Positions 28,949 through 38,807 are shown, counted from the first letter of the stretch. The stretch: 64,000 bases of DNA from Paraburkholderia phytofirmans OLGA172 (GCF_001634365.1 NZ_CP014578.1:2666001-2730000); one strand, 5' to 3'. The notes: generated by a model not told the origin, from the letters alone. Translations and numbers: made by a program.

Positions 28949-29482
28949 TTACAGGAGTTCGAACGTGTTGACGGACGCCGCGCCGTCGCGCTCGCGGCGC
29001 CGCGTCCCGAAGGGCGGCTGGCTGCCGCGCACCTGGCGCGTCAGGCCGATGAACGGCACGCCATGTTCGAGGTACGGCCCTTCCGTCTTACGAAAGCCGA
29101 ATTGCTCGTAGAAGTCGCGCAAGCCGAGCGGCGCGCTCACGCGCGCGGCGCGTCCCGGCCAACGCTCGGCGATCGCCTGCAGCACCCTTTCGAGCAATTG
29201 TTCGGCAGTGCCGTCGCCGCGCCGCAGCGGGCTCGTCAGCACCTTGTCGATGGTGACTTCCGGATCTTCGGCGTCGCCGGGTTGCAGGCGTGCGTAGGCC
29301 AGGATCGGCATGGGCCGCGCCATGTCCTCGGCCGCGAAGACATGCGGCGCGTGCTCGTCGCGGCCATCGGCGTCAAGACAGACGTGCGATTGCTCGACCA
29401 CGAAGACCGCGCTGCGCGCCCGCAAGATCAGATACAACTCACGTGCCGAAAGCTGCTCGAATTCCAGCGTTTTCCAGTTCAT
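28949..29482 (-). CDS. ElaA-like GNAT acetyltransferase
   Basis: This 177-residue protein matches ElaA: NWKTLEFEQLSARELYLILRARSAVFVVEQ at the N-terminus, a DxEDxxAPH-like DGRDEHAPHVFA and YARLQPGDAEDPEVTIDKVLTSPLRRGDGTAEQLL, then GFRKTEGPYLEHGVPFIGL. The role of ElaA is unknown. The ATG at 29482 has GGGGAA upstream. A C-terminal stretch rich in Arg is longer than in E. coli. Confidence 0.87.
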   Translation of the reverse strand: MNWKTLEFEQLSARELYLILRARSAVFVVEQSHVCLDADGRDEHAPHVFAAEDMARPMPILAYARLQPGDAEDPEVTIDKVLTSPLRRGDGTAEQLLERVLQAIAERWPGRAARVSAPLGLRDFYEQFGFRKTEGPYLEHGVPFIGLTRQVRGSQPPFGTRRRERDGAASVNTFELL

Positions 29483-30802
29483 CGCGTTCCCCAGTGGTAA
29501 TAAGTTCAGCGAGGACGGCATCGCACGCCGCCCTCGAGACGGCCTGGTCCAACACGCCTGTTGCCATGGCTACACGGTACGTCCGCGAAACGCGTGTTTC
29601 CGTGCGGCATCGCACTGACGCTGGGCTTCGACAATCCTTGAATACGGGCGTAGGGACAGGGTGTAGCAAGAAGCCGCAATTCGCGCAGCAACCCGCTCTG
29701 CTGTTTCCGTATGTTGAATTCGCCAAGCAGGTTCGGCCCGCGCTGGAAGGCGCCGCGCTCGCCGAAGCATCGGCTGAATTGTTGGGTGCGCATCGAAACC
29801 GGCTGCCGCTGACCAAGCCGATCTCGCGGTGGCGCGAGGCATTTCCTGCGCATCTCGGGACGCCGCTGTGCTGCCGCGGTGAATTGCGGTGGCTTGATTT
29901 CGTCTTCGGAATGGAGCGATGCATATGCACTGACCGGAAGCGAGCCTGTGCGGCATGCCGAACGCGGGTGGCCCCACACGCATGGCGAGCCCACTTTATA
30001 TCCTCTGACGTTGAAGCCTGCTGACGAACCGCGCCCGCATCGTGCGACTCCGCCCCGTTGAAAAATTCGTTGCACATGCATCGAATGCGGTGTTTAACGC
30101 AGACGCAACACGCATGGCACTCGTCGGCGAAGTCCGCGCGTTCAATGCGATATCCGCCACCTTCCAGGGCTGAATGTCGTCCCTGAACTAGCCATCCCGT
30201 CGCAATGCGCCAAAACCTCGCTCTGCACGAACCCGCCTGTCTGGTCTGCGGAATCACTGTCGGTTCTTTTGCAACTTCCCGGTCTTCAAACAGGACACTC
30301 CGTACCGCACCGCACCCGGCGTATGGAACACAACTGAATCAATTCCGGCACACTCCGGACGGCCCCCGAGAACGCACATGCAAAGGCCATTGCATCTTTG
30401 AGACACCGGCTGCAAAGCAACGCTCATTGACCGCTAACCCAATCCGATCAATGACTTGGCTCGAATAAAATTACCCTTCGACGGGCTCGCGCCCTAAGCA
30501 GGCGTTGTACAGAATTGAAACAAAAAGTCACGTTTAGCTTCGCGCTCTGCCAAGACTTTGTTCGCTGCGCCACACCAGCGCTCGTTTTACCCAAGGTTGG
30601 CACGCTCCTCGCTAAAGAGAGAACGCAACACCGCGCTACCGCAGCGAGATTCCAAAAACGACGGTGACGCATCAGGGCACACGGGGCCGTTCCTGTTCAT
30701 CCCTTCGCTGCTCGCCAAGCGAGCATGTCGTCAATTAAAGGATGCGGGCATCGGAACAAAGACAGGAAACCGCGCAATGCGCGGCTTCAGCGAGGACCGA
30801 TC
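29483..30802. other. Long gene-free stretch, probably decayed
   Basis: No frame in 1.3 kb has both a recognisable domain and a ribosome site. Two overlapping plus-strand frames contain protein-like text (QFAQQPALLFPYVEFAKQV near 29680; WSDAYALTGSEPVRHAERGW near 29910) interrupted by shifts. This suggests an old pseudogene of unknown family. The Crp/Fnr gene's promoter should lie at the right end. Confidence 0.35.
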
Positions 30803-31537
30803 ATGTTGACACTTCAATCAGATCTGCACGGCAACCATTTGCTCGGCGCATTGCCGTCCCACGAATGGCAGGCACTTGCCCCTCATCTCGAACTGGTTCA
30901 TCTGCGCACCGAGCAGTTGCTGTGCGACTCAGGTCAGCGGATCCATCACGTCTACTTCCCGACCACTGCGATCATCTCGATGCTCTCGACGATGGAAGAC
31001 GGCAGCTCGGTCGAAATCGCCGCGGTCGGCCGCGAAGGCATGACCGGCGTGCCGGTGCTCACGGGTGGCGAAACGATGCCGAACCGTGTGCAGGTGCAAT
31101 GTGCGGGCTTCGCCTACCGGATGAGCGCACAGGCGCTCAAGCAGCAATTCGCACGCTCCGACTTCCTGCGCCGCCTGATGCTGCTGTACATGCACGCCCT
31201 CCTCACGCAAGTCGCGCAGACCGCTGCCTGCAATCGCCATCACGCGTTGAACAAGCAACTGTGCCGCTGGCTGCTGATCGAAGTGGACCGTGTGGCGTCG
31301 AACGATCTGACGGTCACCCAGCAACTGATCGCCGACATGCTCGGCGTGCGTCGCGAAGGCATCACCGAAGCGGCCGGCAAGCTGCACGACGAAGGCCTGA
31401 TTCATCACAGCCGCGGCCATATCAAGGTACTCGACCGCAAAGGTCTCGAAGCACGCGCCTGCGAATGCTACGGCCTCGTCAAACGCGAATTCGATCGCCT
31501 GCTGCCACGCCTGCGCCAGGCTGAAACCGTCGAGTAA
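30803..31537 (+). CDS. Crp/Fnr-family transcriptional regulator
   Basis: This 244-residue protein has a cyclic-nucleotide-binding-like N-terminal domain (LLCDSGQRIHHVYFPTTAIISML...SSVEIAAVGREGMTGVPVL) and a C-terminal HTH (LTVTQQLIADMLGVRREGITEAAGKLHDEGLIHHSRG). The N-terminal domain lacks the cAMP-binding RXS signature of true CRP and the Fnr cysteines. GAGG lies nine bases before the ATG at 30803. It precedes a sugar transferase by 45 bases, a pair seen at exopolysaccharide loci in Burkholderia. Confidence 0.85.
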   Translation: MLTLQSDLHGNHLLGALPSHEWQALAPHLELVHLRTEQLLCDSGQRIHHVYFPTTAIISMLSTMEDGSSVEIAAVGREGMTGVPVLTGGETMPNRVQVQCAGFAYRMSAQALKQQFARSDFLRRLMLLYMHALLTQVAQTAACNRHHALNKQLCRWLLIEVDRVASNDLTVTQQLIADMLGVRREGITEAAGKLHDEGLIHHSRGHIKVLDRKGLEARACECYGLVKREFDRLLPRLRQAETVE

Positions 31538-31582
31538 GCAGCCCGCCCACGGCTGCATCGCTCGGTCACAGGGTCAATCATC

Positions 31583-32698
31583 ATGTTCAGGAATACTGCG
31601 CGATGTCTCGACGCACTCTTTGTGATTGCGGGCGGGCTGCTCGCGCACAGGATGCGGTTTTCGACGCCGATCGCGTTGTCGGACACCGAGCATCTCCTGA
31701 TCGCCTTTAACTGTGTACTCGTCTTGCTGATGTTTCCCGGCTTCGGCGTCTATGAACCGTGGCGCGGCAAGGCGCTGCCTTCCATGCTTTTGAGAGTTGC
31801 TGCCGCGTGGCTGGTCGTGGTCGCCACCGCCCTTGTGCTGGCGTTCACCTTGCACCGCATGGACGCGCTTTCGCGGCTGTGGTTCGGTTACTCGACGCTG
31901 ATCTCCGGCGCCCTGATCATCGTCACCAAGTGCCTCGTGCATGTGTCCTTGCGCAGTGTGCGGCGGCGCGGCATGAACTACCGCACGGTCGCGATCGTCG
32001 GTGCGCCCGGTTTCGCGCGTACCTTGCTCGCGCATCTCGACCATGCGCTGGTCGATGTCGTCGGTTTACCGACGCTCAATCTGAGCGCGACGCCCGTCTC
32101 GTCGCCGCAGATGTGGCCCAAGCTGATCTTCGACCGCCTGTTCGCGGCGGCCGCGCTGCTGGCGCTCGCACCCGTGTTCGTCGTGCTCGCGATCGGCATC
32201 AAGCTGAGCTCGCCGGGGCCAGTGTTCTTCCGCCAGACCCGCAAGGGCGTGGACGGCCAGCCGTTCGCGATCTACAAGTTCCGCTCGATGACCGTGCACC
32301 ACGAAGCCCCCGGCCAGGTCACGCAGGCCGCGCGCAACGACGCGCGCGTCACGAAGCTCGGCGGCTTCATGCGCCGCACCAGTCTCGACGAACTGCCGCA
32401 ATTTCTGAACGTGCTGCTCGGCCAGATGTCGGTGGTGGGTCCGCGTCCCCATGCGCTCGAGCACGACGATCTCTACAAAGATCAGGTGTACGGCTATATG
32501 AACCGCTACCGGATCAAGCCGGGCATCACCGGCTGGGCGCAGGTGAACGGTTATCGCGGCGCCACGACCAAGGTCGAAAAGATGGAGACGCGCGTCAAGT
32601 TCGATCTCTTCTACATCGACAACTGGTCGTTCTGGTTCGACATGAAGATCGTGTTAATTACGATTTTCAAGGGTTTCGTCGGCCGCAACGCGTTCTGA
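31583..32698 (+). CDS. Polyprenyl-phosphate sugar-1-phosphate transferase lacking its central domain
   Basis: This 371-residue WcaJ/PglC-type enzyme starts exopolysaccharide synthesis by moving a sugar phosphate onto undecaprenyl phosphate. Membrane helices occupy residues 8-120. The C-terminal catalytic domain is intact: [74 protein letters not shown] and [16 protein letters not shown]. The CoA-binding-like domain that normally lies between (about 90-100 residues) is missing: [19 protein letters not shown] runs straight into [16 protein letters not shown] near residue 153. Normal length is about 460. The deletion keeps the frame, so activity is possible. Confidence 0.88.
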   Translation: MFRNTARCLDALFVIAGGLLAHRMRFSTPIALSDTEHLLIAFNCVLVLLMFPGFGVYEPWRGKALPSMLLRVAAAWLVVVATALVLAFTLHRMDALSRLWFGYSTLISGALIIVTKCLVHVSLRSVRRRGMNYRTVAIVGAPGFARTLLAHLDHALVDVVGLPTLNLSATPVSSPQMWPKLIFDRLFAAAALLALAPVFVVLAIGIKLSSPGPVFFRQTRKGVDGQPFAIYKFRSMTVHHEAPGQVTQAARNDARVTKLGGFMRRTSLDELPQFLNVLLGQMSVVGPRPHALEHDDLYKDQVYGYMNRYRIKPGITGWAQVNGYRGATTKVEKMETRVKFDLFYIDNWSFWFDMKIVLITIFKGFVGRNAF

Positions 32699-32786
32699 GC
32701 ATGCCGCTGCGGGCACCGCAGGCAGCTGAATGGCCGACTGAGCGGCAGTCGCAGCGCTCCGCACAAGGCTTGGCGCTGCGCCGTGC

Positions 32787-33209
32787 TTACAGGAACGCGC
32801 TGACGTCGGTATGAAAACGCAGGGCCAGCGCCTTCGCCACCTTTTTGCTGATGGCGCGCCGGCCCGCGAGAATATCGCTCACCACCGTGGGCGATGCGAT
32901 ACCGATCAGATCCTTTTGCTTGAGCCCGTGCGTCTCCAGCAAATGCCGCAACACCTCGCGCGGTTCCGCTTTCGGGATCGTCACGTTGCTCGCTTCCCAG
33001 CTTTCGATCAGGTCGGTGACGATCGCAAACAGATCAGCCAGCGGATCCTCACCGTTACCGTTCAGGTGATCGGAGAGCGCGTTGGCGAGCCGCACCATCT
33101 TCTGGTAGTCCTGCTCGTTGCGAATGGGTGTGATCGGTAGCTGGGTTTGCAGCGCAGCCCAGCTTTGAGCGATGTCGGGAAAGGCTCCCGGAAGGCGATC
33201 GGCATTCAT
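32787..33209 (-). CDS. HigA-type antitoxin with C-terminal HTH
   Basis: This 140-residue protein has an N-terminal part like ImmA/HigA antitoxins (YQKMVRLANALSDHL) and an XRE-type HTH at the end: EVLRHLLETHGLKQKDLIGIASPTVVSDILAGRRAISKKVAKALALRFHT. Its ATG overlaps the toxin stop as ATGA, so both are translated from one mRNA. It would neutralise the toxin and repress the operon. The name HigA rests on partner type and order. Confidence 0.87.
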   Translation of the reverse strand: MNADRLPGAFPDIAQSWAALQTQLPITPIRNEQDYQKMVRLANALSDHLNGNGEDPLADLFAIVTDLIESWEASNVTIPKAEPREVLRHLLETHGLKQKDLIGIASPTVVSDILAGRRAISKKVAKALALRFHTDVSAFL

Positions 33210-33514
33210 GAGTTTAAACTCTTCCTCGTCCAAAGGTCGTATTTCGCATGCGTCCATACATGACGAACGAACCACGACTGCCTGTTGTAATGAATCGCCG
33301 CGATGATCCGGAACCCGTTGCCGCCAACGTTGAAAACAGTGTAGTGCGGCGGCACGTCGTCCACGCCCGCGAACGTCTGCTTCAGATCGTTATAGCCATA
33401 CGCGAGGCAAGCCTGCGCCAGTGCGTACCACGCCAACAACGCACTGCGCGCCTCCGGATGTCTCTTTATAAAGTCCAGCAACTCCAACAACGCCTTCCTT
33501 GGCACGACCCGCAT
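33206..33514 (-). CDS. HigB-type mRNA interferase toxin
   Basis: This 102-residue protein matches the HigB_toxin branch of the RelE superfamily: MRVVPRKALLELLDFIKRHPEARSALLAWYALA, NDLKQTFAGVDDVPPHYTVFNVGGNGFRIIAAIHYNRQSWFVRHVWTHAKYD. HigB toxins cleave mRNA at the ribosome. It comes first in the operon, which is the HigBA order. An upstream in-frame start 17 codons earlier is possible. Confidence 0.87.
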   Translation of the reverse strand: MRVVPRKALLELLDFIKRHPEARSALLAWYALAQACLAYGYNDLKQTFAGVDDVPPHYTVFNVGGNGFRIIAAIHYNRQSWFVRHVWTHAKYDLWTRKSLNS

Positions 33515-33656
33515 CGAATGTCGCCGCACGGTTTCGCGCACTGAACATGCACGCTCTACCTGCATGGCTAATAGGACGGGATCGGCACCGATAGTCAGCC
33601 GGGTGGCATAGACCGAACGGCCAGCTATGGCTTACAGCAGTACGACAAAAGCTTTC

Positions 33657-33691
33657 TATTCGCATATTGCGACGTTCGCGGTATGCGAATA
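33657..33691. repeat. Inverted repeat with TATTCGCATA arms
   Basis: The perfect ten-base arms TATTCGCATA and TATGCGAATA are separated by 15 bases, upstream of higB and downstream of the glycosyltransferase remnant. A similar pair (GCGAATAA / TTATTCGC) lies at 34040-34065 on the other side of the remnant. It could be an operator or transcription stop. Confidence 0.5.
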
Positions 33692-33695
33692 AATG

Positions 33696-33950
33696 CTAAT
33701 CGATCGCCAAACCGTATTCGATCCGCTCTGCCGCCGCCCCCCACAGCCGCGAGCCGGATGCCGCGATCGTGCGCGTCCCATCGGCCATGAAGGCGGGACG
33801 GAAAACCACCGCCGAAAACCGTTCGGCATTCGCGCGGCATGCCGCCGGGGTGATCTGTCCACTCCGCCGCTCGAAACGGTCAATTGCATCGAGCATCGAC
33901 ACAACCATTGGGTGTGCGAAATACACACCGGCTGGATGCGCCCCGCCTGT
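33696..33950 (-). pseudogene. Glycosyltransferase C-terminal remnant
   Basis: The minus strand encodes PAGVYFAHPMVVSMLDAIDRF followed by TPAACRANAERFSAVVFR. This matches the conserved end of GT4-family glycosyltransferases (GVxFxxQTxxSxxDAVxRFE...CRANAERFS). The donor-binding and acceptor domains are absent, and the upstream frame text is unlike the family. It fits the truncated sugar transferase 1 kb away as debris of a polysaccharide locus. Confidence 0.55.
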
Positions 33951-34212
33951 AGATAAACACCCCACGACCGTACCGACGAGTGTATGTGCCGCATCATTTG
34001 CTGTGCGTGCGCACGCCCACATTCGACGCGCGACAGTCCGCGAATAATGATGCCCCGTTATTCGCCTCTTGCGAACGGCGCATTCAATCACGTCGCCCGG
34101 CTTCGAGCTTTCTGCGCCCGACGATGGCAGGCCGGCTGCAGGCCGGAACAAATCAATGCGGGAGAACGAGCCCGCTGAAGCGGGCTCGCATGCGGCTGCA
34201 AAAGCGCGGTGA
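33951..34212. other. Gene-free gap before rpiA end, with second GCGAATAA repeat
   Basis: It contains the inverted pair GCGAATAA (34040-34047) and TTATTCGC (34058-34065). No gene is seen. AGCCCGCTGAAGCGGGCT near 34165-34190 forms a hairpin that may terminate rpiA transcription on the minus strand. Confidence 0.4.
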
Positions 34213-34908
34213 TCAGCTCTTGCTGTATTCGATCGTCTCGACGCCCGTATCCGTGCCGAGCATGCACAGATTCGCGCCGCGGCCCGCGAACAGGCCCACC
34301 GTCACCACGCCCGGCCATGCATTGATGTGCATTTCCAGCGTGCGCGGGTCGCTGATGCGCAGCCCCTTGACGTCGATGATCTCGTTGCCGTTATCGGTAA
34401 TGAACGGCACACCTTCCTTGGTCACGCGCACCACCGGCACGCCGCCGAGCGCCGTCACGCGGCGGCCGATCGCGGTACGCGCCATCGGCACGACTTCGAT
34501 CGGCAGCGGAAAGTTGCCGAGCGTGTCGACCAGCTTGCTCGCGTCGGCGATGCAGACGAACACGTCCGACACCGAAGCGACGATCTTCTCGCGCGTCAGC
34601 GCGCCGCCGCCGCCCTTGATCATCGCGCCGCCATGATCGATCTCATCGGCGCCGTCCACGTACACCGGCAGCGAATCGATTTCGTTCAGGTCGAGCACCT
34701 TGAAACCGTGCGATTGCAGGCGCGCGGTGGTGGCGAGCGAGCTCGACACGGCGCCGCGATAGCGGGTCTTGCTGGCGGCCAGCGCGTCGATGAAACAGTT
34801 TGCGGTGGAGCCGGTGCCGACGCCGATCACGGAGCCTTCCGGCACGTTGGCGTTCACATAGTCGGCGGCGGCCTGGCCGACCAGTTGCTTGAGTTCGTCT
34901 TGGGTCAT
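34213..34908 (-). CDS. rpiA: Ribose-5-phosphate isomerase A
   Basis: This 231-residue enzyme interconverts ribose-5-phosphate and ribulose-5-phosphate. [17 protein letters not shown] binds phosphate, [10 protein letters not shown] and [17 protein letters not shown] carry the catalytic Asp and Lys, and [12 protein letters not shown] ... [15 protein letters not shown] are characteristic. Length is normal. The ATG at 34908 fits the [18 protein letters not shown] start. It lies 58 bases after rlmB on the same strand. Confidence 0.96.
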   Translation of the reverse strand: MTQDELKQLVGQAAADYVNANVPEGSVIGVGTGSTANCFIDALAASKTRYRGAVSSSLATTARLQSHGFKVLDLNEIDSLPVYVDGADEIDHGGAMIKGGGGALTREKIVASVSDVFVCIADASKLVDTLGNFPLPIEVVPMARTAIGRRVTALGGVPVVRVTKEGVPFITDNGNEIIDVKGLRISDPRTLEMHINAWPGVVTVGLFAGRGANLCMLGTDTGVETIEYSKS

Positions 34909-34966
34909 GGGAATGCAGGCGAGCGTAAAAAACGACAAGTTTACCGGAGTCGCGAGCGAGCTTCGT

Positions 34967-35710
34967 TTACTTCTTCACCGAGCGCTGACGCACCGCTTCG
35001 AACAGGCACACGCCGCTCGCCACGGACACATTCAGGCTTTCGACCGTACCCGCCATCGGAATCTGCATAACCACGTCGCAGGTATCGCGCGTGAGACGCC
35101 GCATGCCCTCGCCTTCGGCGCCCATCACCAGCGCGACCGGACCGTCGAGTTCGGTCTCGTAGAGGCTTTTGGTGGCCTCGCCGGCGGTACCGACCACCCA
35201 CACGCCCGCGTCCTTCAACTCACGGAGCGCGCGCGCCAGATTCGTGACGGTGATGTACGGCACGGTGTCGGCTGCGCCGCTCGCCACTTTCGCTGCCGTC
35301 GCGTTCAAACCCACCGCGCGGTCACGCGGCGCGATCACCGCATGCGCGCCGGCCGCATCGGCCACGCGCAGGCAGGCGCCGAGATTGTGCGGATCGGTCA
35401 CGCCGTCCAGCACCAGAATCAACGGCGAACCGTTGATGCCGTCGAGCAGTTCAGCCAGGTTCTGCGCGAGCGGCATGTCGCCCGCGCGCGCCACCACGCC
35501 CTGGTGCCGCTCGGTATGCGAGAGGCCCCACAGACGCGTTTCGTCGGCAGCGATCAGACGCACGCCGGCTTCTTTCGCCGCATGCAGGAATTCGGTCATG
35601 CGACGGTCTTTGCGCGTCGCGTCGTAATAGACCTCTTCGACCGTCGACGCGTCGTGCCGCATGCGCGCGGTCACTGCATGGAAACCGTATAGAACCTTGA
35701 GACGTGACAT
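34967..35710 (-). CDS. rlmB: 23S rRNA (guanosine-2'-O)-methyltransferase RlmB
   Basis: This 247-residue SPOUT enzyme methylates G2251 of 23S rRNA. The N-terminal substrate domain starts [20 protein letters not shown]; the SPOUT motifs are [50 protein letters not shown] and [23 protein letters not shown]. It lies between rnr and rpiA on the same strand, the usual rnr-rlmB pairing. Confidence 0.95.
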   Translation of the reverse strand: MSRLKVLYGFHAVTARMRHDASTVEEVYYDATRKDRRMTEFLHAAKEAGVRLIAADETRLWGLSHTERHQGVVARAGDMPLAQNLAELLDGINGSPLILVLDGVTDPHNLGACLRVADAAGAHAVIAPRDRAVGLNATAAKVASGAADTVPYITVTNLARALRELKDAGVWVVGTAGEATKSLYETELDGPVALVMGAEGEGMRRLTRDTCDVVMQIPMAGTVESLNVSVASGVCLFEAVRQRSVKK

Positions 35711-35893
35711 GACTGAAAAACCTTTGATTGAGCGCGCCTTGAAACGCGCGCTGCTGTGATGAATACAAGCCTGCTTACTGTGTTGCTGGCGTATCTGCTT
35801 CGGTACTTGACTTGCTTGCGATGAAACGAAGACCGCGCGCAACCGGTACGTCTGAACATACCCGATGCGCGCGGTTCAACCCGTCATGCGACT

Positions 35894-38410
35894 TCAGCGT
35901 TTCTTGCGGGCCTGCGGTTTCGATGCCGGCTTGGACGCAGCGCCGCCGTGCTTCTTCGCCGCGCCGCGTGCCGCGCGCGCTTCCTTGACGGCCGCGGTTT
36001 GCGCCGGGGCAGCCTTCTTGCGCCGGCCGCCCGCGCCGGCCGCCGCACCGCCTGCGCCGCCGTCCACCGGCGGCAACGAACGCACACGCGCCCCGCCGCT
36101 TTCACCGGATGCCTTGTCGCCAGGAGCCGGACGGCTCGCCGGCGGCTTGATCGGCGTATCGCGCACGAGGCGGAAGTCGATCTTGCGCGCATCGAGATCG
36201 ACGCGGCTCACCTGCACCCGCACGCGATCCGACAGACGATAGCGAATGCCGGTGCGCTCGCCGCGCAACTCGTTCTTGATCTCGTCGTACTGGAAATAGT
36301 CCGAACCCAGTTCGGTGACGTGCACGAGGCCTTCGATAAAGAGCGAGTCGAGCTGCACGAAAATGCCGAACGACGTCACGCCGTTCACCATGCCGCCGTA
36401 CTCTTCACCGAGCTTGTCGCGCATGAAGTAGCACTTGAGCCAGGCTTCGACGTCGCGCGAGGCTTCGTCCGCGCGGCGCTCGTTGGCCGAGCAATGCAGA
36501 CCGAGCTCTTCCCAGATCGCCACGTTGTTGCCACGTTGGCGGCCGCGTTTTTCGTCGTCGGCTTGCTGCATCGCGCGGGCGCGCGGCGACAGCGCCGTAT
36601 TCAACTCGACGCCTTGCGGCGGCTCCGGCTGATACTTGCGGCCTTGCAGGACCGCGTAGATCGCGCGGTGCGTGAGCAGGTCGGGATAGCGGCGAATCGG
36701 GCTCGTGAAGTGCGCGTACGCCTCGTACGCGAGACCGAAGTGGCCGATGTTGTCCGGACTGTAGACGGCCTGCTGCATCGAGCGCAGCAGCATGGTCTGC
36801 AGCATCTGCGCGTCCGGCCGTTCGCGGATCTGCGCCATCAGCGCGGCATAATCACTGGCGTGCGGCTTGTCGCCGCCGGCAAGCGTGAGGCCCATGCCGC
36901 GCAGGAAGGTGCGCAGATTTTCGAGCTTCTCGGCGGTCGGCCCAGCGTGCACGCGGTACAGACCCGGGTGCTTGTTGCGCTTGAGGAAGTCGGCCGCGCA
37001 GACGTTCGCGGCCAGCATGCATTCCTCGATCAGCTTGTGTGCGTCGTTGCGCGTGCGCGGAATGATCTGTTCGATCTTGCCCTGCGCATTGCAGACGATG
37101 TAAGTCTCGGTCGTATCGAAGTCGATTGCGCCGCGCTTCTGGCGTGCGGCGAACAGCGACTTGTAGACGCCATACAGATTCTGCAGTTGGGGCAGCAAGG
37201 CGGCGCGACGCGCAGCCTCCGGGCCCTTGGTGTTTTTCAGCACCGCGGCGACTTCGGTGTACGTGAGGCGCGCGGCGGAATTGATCACGCCGGGATAGAA
37301 CTGATAGGCCTTCACTTCGCCACGCGCGGTGACGATCATGTCGCACACCAGCACGCAACGATCGACATGCGGATTCAGCGAGCACAGCCCGTTCGAAAGC
37401 TTTTCCGGCAGCATAGGAATCACGCGGCGCGGGAAGTACACCGAGGTGCTGCGCTCGAGCGCGTCGGCGTCGAGCCCGCTCTTCTGATGCACATAGTGCG
37501 AGACGTCTGCGATCGCGACGATCAGGCGGAAGCCTTCGCCGCGGCCGACCTGAACCGGTTCGCAATAGACTGCGTCGTCGAAGTCGCGGGCATCTTCACC
37601 GTCGATCGTGACGAGCGGCACGTCGCGCAGATCGATGCGATGACGCGCGTCGACCGGGCGCACTTCGTCAGGCAGCCTGGCGGCTTCGTCGAGCGCGGCC
37701 TCGCTGAATTCGTGCGGCACGCCGTACTTGCGCACCGCGATTTCGATTTCCATGCCGGGGTCGTCGATATCGCCGAGCACTTCCACCACGCGGCCGAGCG
37801 GCTGCGAATGACGGCTCGGGAAATCGGTCAGCTCGACCACCACCACCTGGCCGACCTTGGCCTTCTTGGTGTTCTGCGTGATCAGGATGTCGTGCCCGAT
37901 GCGCTTGTCTTCAGGCGCGACGATCAGCGCGCCGTTCTCGTTGAGCAGACGGCCGATCACGCGCTTGTTGGCGCGATCCGTGACTTCGACGATATGCCCT
38001 TCCGGCCTGCCACGGCGGTCATAGCCGACAATGCGCGCGAGCACGCGATCGTTGTGCATGACCTTCTGCATTTCGCCGGTGGGCAGGAACAGATCGTCCT
38101 GGCCGTCGTCGCGAATGAGAAAACCGTAGCCGTCGCGATGGCCCTGTACGCGGCCCGCGACGAAGTTCGACGGATGGGTCAGCTGATAGAGATTGCGCTG
38201 ATCGAGCCGGATCTGGCCGTCGCGCTCCATGGCGCCTAAGCGCTTGAAAAATCCTTCGCGCTCCTGGCGCTTGATCGACAGGGCTTCGGCGATGTCGTTC
38301 GCGGCAAGCGGCGCTTCACTCGTGCGCAGGACGCCCAGGATTTCTTCGCGGCTTGGAATCGGATACGGGAATTTGCTCAAGGGCTTGTCGATGATTTTTT
38401 CTCGTTGCAT
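35894..38410 (-). CDS. rnr: Ribonuclease R
   Basis: This 838-residue 3'-5' exoribonuclease degrades structured RNA. In order it shows an N-terminal helix-turn-helix (ILGVLRTSEAPLAANDIAEAL), cold-shock domains (GRVQGHRDGYGFLIRDDGQDDLFLP), the RNB domain with the metal-binding stretch VTIDGEDARDFDDAVY and RNase motifs YRVHAGPTAEKLENLRTFLRG and YAHFTSPIRRYPDLLTHRAI, an S1 domain (GVTSFGIFVQLDSLFIEGLVHVTEL), and a Lys/Ala-rich tail. Length is typical. It precedes rlmB by about 180 bases. Confidence 0.96.
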   Translation of the reverse strand: MQREKIIDKPLSKFPYPIPSREEILGVLRTSEAPLAANDIAEALSIKRQEREGFFKRLGAMERDGQIRLDQRNLYQLTHPSNFVAGRVQGHRDGYGFLIRDDGQDDLFLPTGEMQKVMHNDRVLARIVGYDRRGRPEGHIVEVTDRANKRVIGRLLNENGALIVAPEDKRIGHDILITQNTKKAKVGQVVVVELTDFPSRHSQPLGRVVEVLGDIDDPGMEIEIAVRKYGVPHEFSEAALDEAARLPDEVRPVDARHRIDLRDVPLVTIDGEDARDFDDAVYCEPVQVGRGEGFRLIVAIADVSHYVHQKSGLDADALERSTSVYFPRRVIPMLPEKLSNGLCSLNPHVDRCVLVCDMIVTARGEVKAYQFYPGVINSAARLTYTEVAAVLKNTKGPEAARRAALLPQLQNLYGVYKSLFAARQKRGAIDFDTTETYIVCNAQGKIEQIIPRTRNDAHKLIEECMLAANVCAADFLKRNKHPGLYRVHAGPTAEKLENLRTFLRGMGLTLAGGDKPHASDYAALMAQIRERPDAQMLQTMLLRSMQQAVYSPDNIGHFGLAYEAYAHFTSPIRRYPDLLTHRAIYAVLQGRKYQPEPPQGVELNTALSPRARAMQQADDEKRGRQRGNNVAIWEELGLHCSANERRADEASRDVEAWLKCYFMRDKLGEEYGGMVNGVTSFGIFVQLDSLFIEGLVHVTELGSDYFQYDEIKNELRGERTGIRYRLSDRVRVQVSRVDLDARKIDFRLVRDTPIKPPASRPAPGDKASGESGGARVRSLPPVDGGAGGAAAGAGGRRKKAAPAQTAAVKEARAARGAAKKHGGAASKPASKPQARKKR

Positions 38411-38663
38411 GGACGTCGGTCGGCGATGTGGCTCGGCTTAAGAAGCGTTTGGGTTGCGCTTAAGTTGCACTTGCGATTGCACTGGAATGACTGCTCGGGT
38501 CCGGCTCGTTCAAGTCTGAGTCCGACGGGGCGTGTGCACCGTGCCAACGAACTACTGCGAGGCATTCTAACACCCGTCTGGCGCGCCACGCGGCCCGTCA
38601 ATAGTCGCTGTGAGCCGTATGCAGTCTCGCTGCGGCGATGTTTAAGTGGCCTTTGAGAAACGC

Positions 38664-38691
38664 TTGACAGCCCTGAATCTGTCGCTATAAT
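38664..38691 (+). promoter_or_regulatory. Promoter of first tRNA-Leu
   Basis: A perfect TTGACA and a perfect TATAAT are separated by 16 bases, 24 bases before the tRNA. Confidence 0.85.
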
Positions 38692-38715
38692 GGCGTTCTT
38701 TGCTGTTCATCACCT

Positions 38716-38802
38716 GCCCAGGTGGCGAAATTGGTAGACGCACTAGGTTCAGGTCCTAGCGGTGGCAACACTGTGGAGGTTCGAGTCCTCTCTTGGGCAC
38801 CA
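38716..38802 (+). tRNA. tRNA-Leu (CAG), copy 1
   Basis: The 87-base cloverleaf has a long variable arm, anticodon CAG in loop TTCAGGT, and encoded CCA. The acceptor stem contains one G-U pair (GCCCAGG with CTTGGGC), unlike copy 2. Confidence 0.95.
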
Positions 38803-38807
38803 GATTC

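Noticed and set aside
35948..38239. 763-residue plus-strand open frame
   Set aside because: It is the antisense of rnr, kept open by high GC codon bias; no domain is recognisable.
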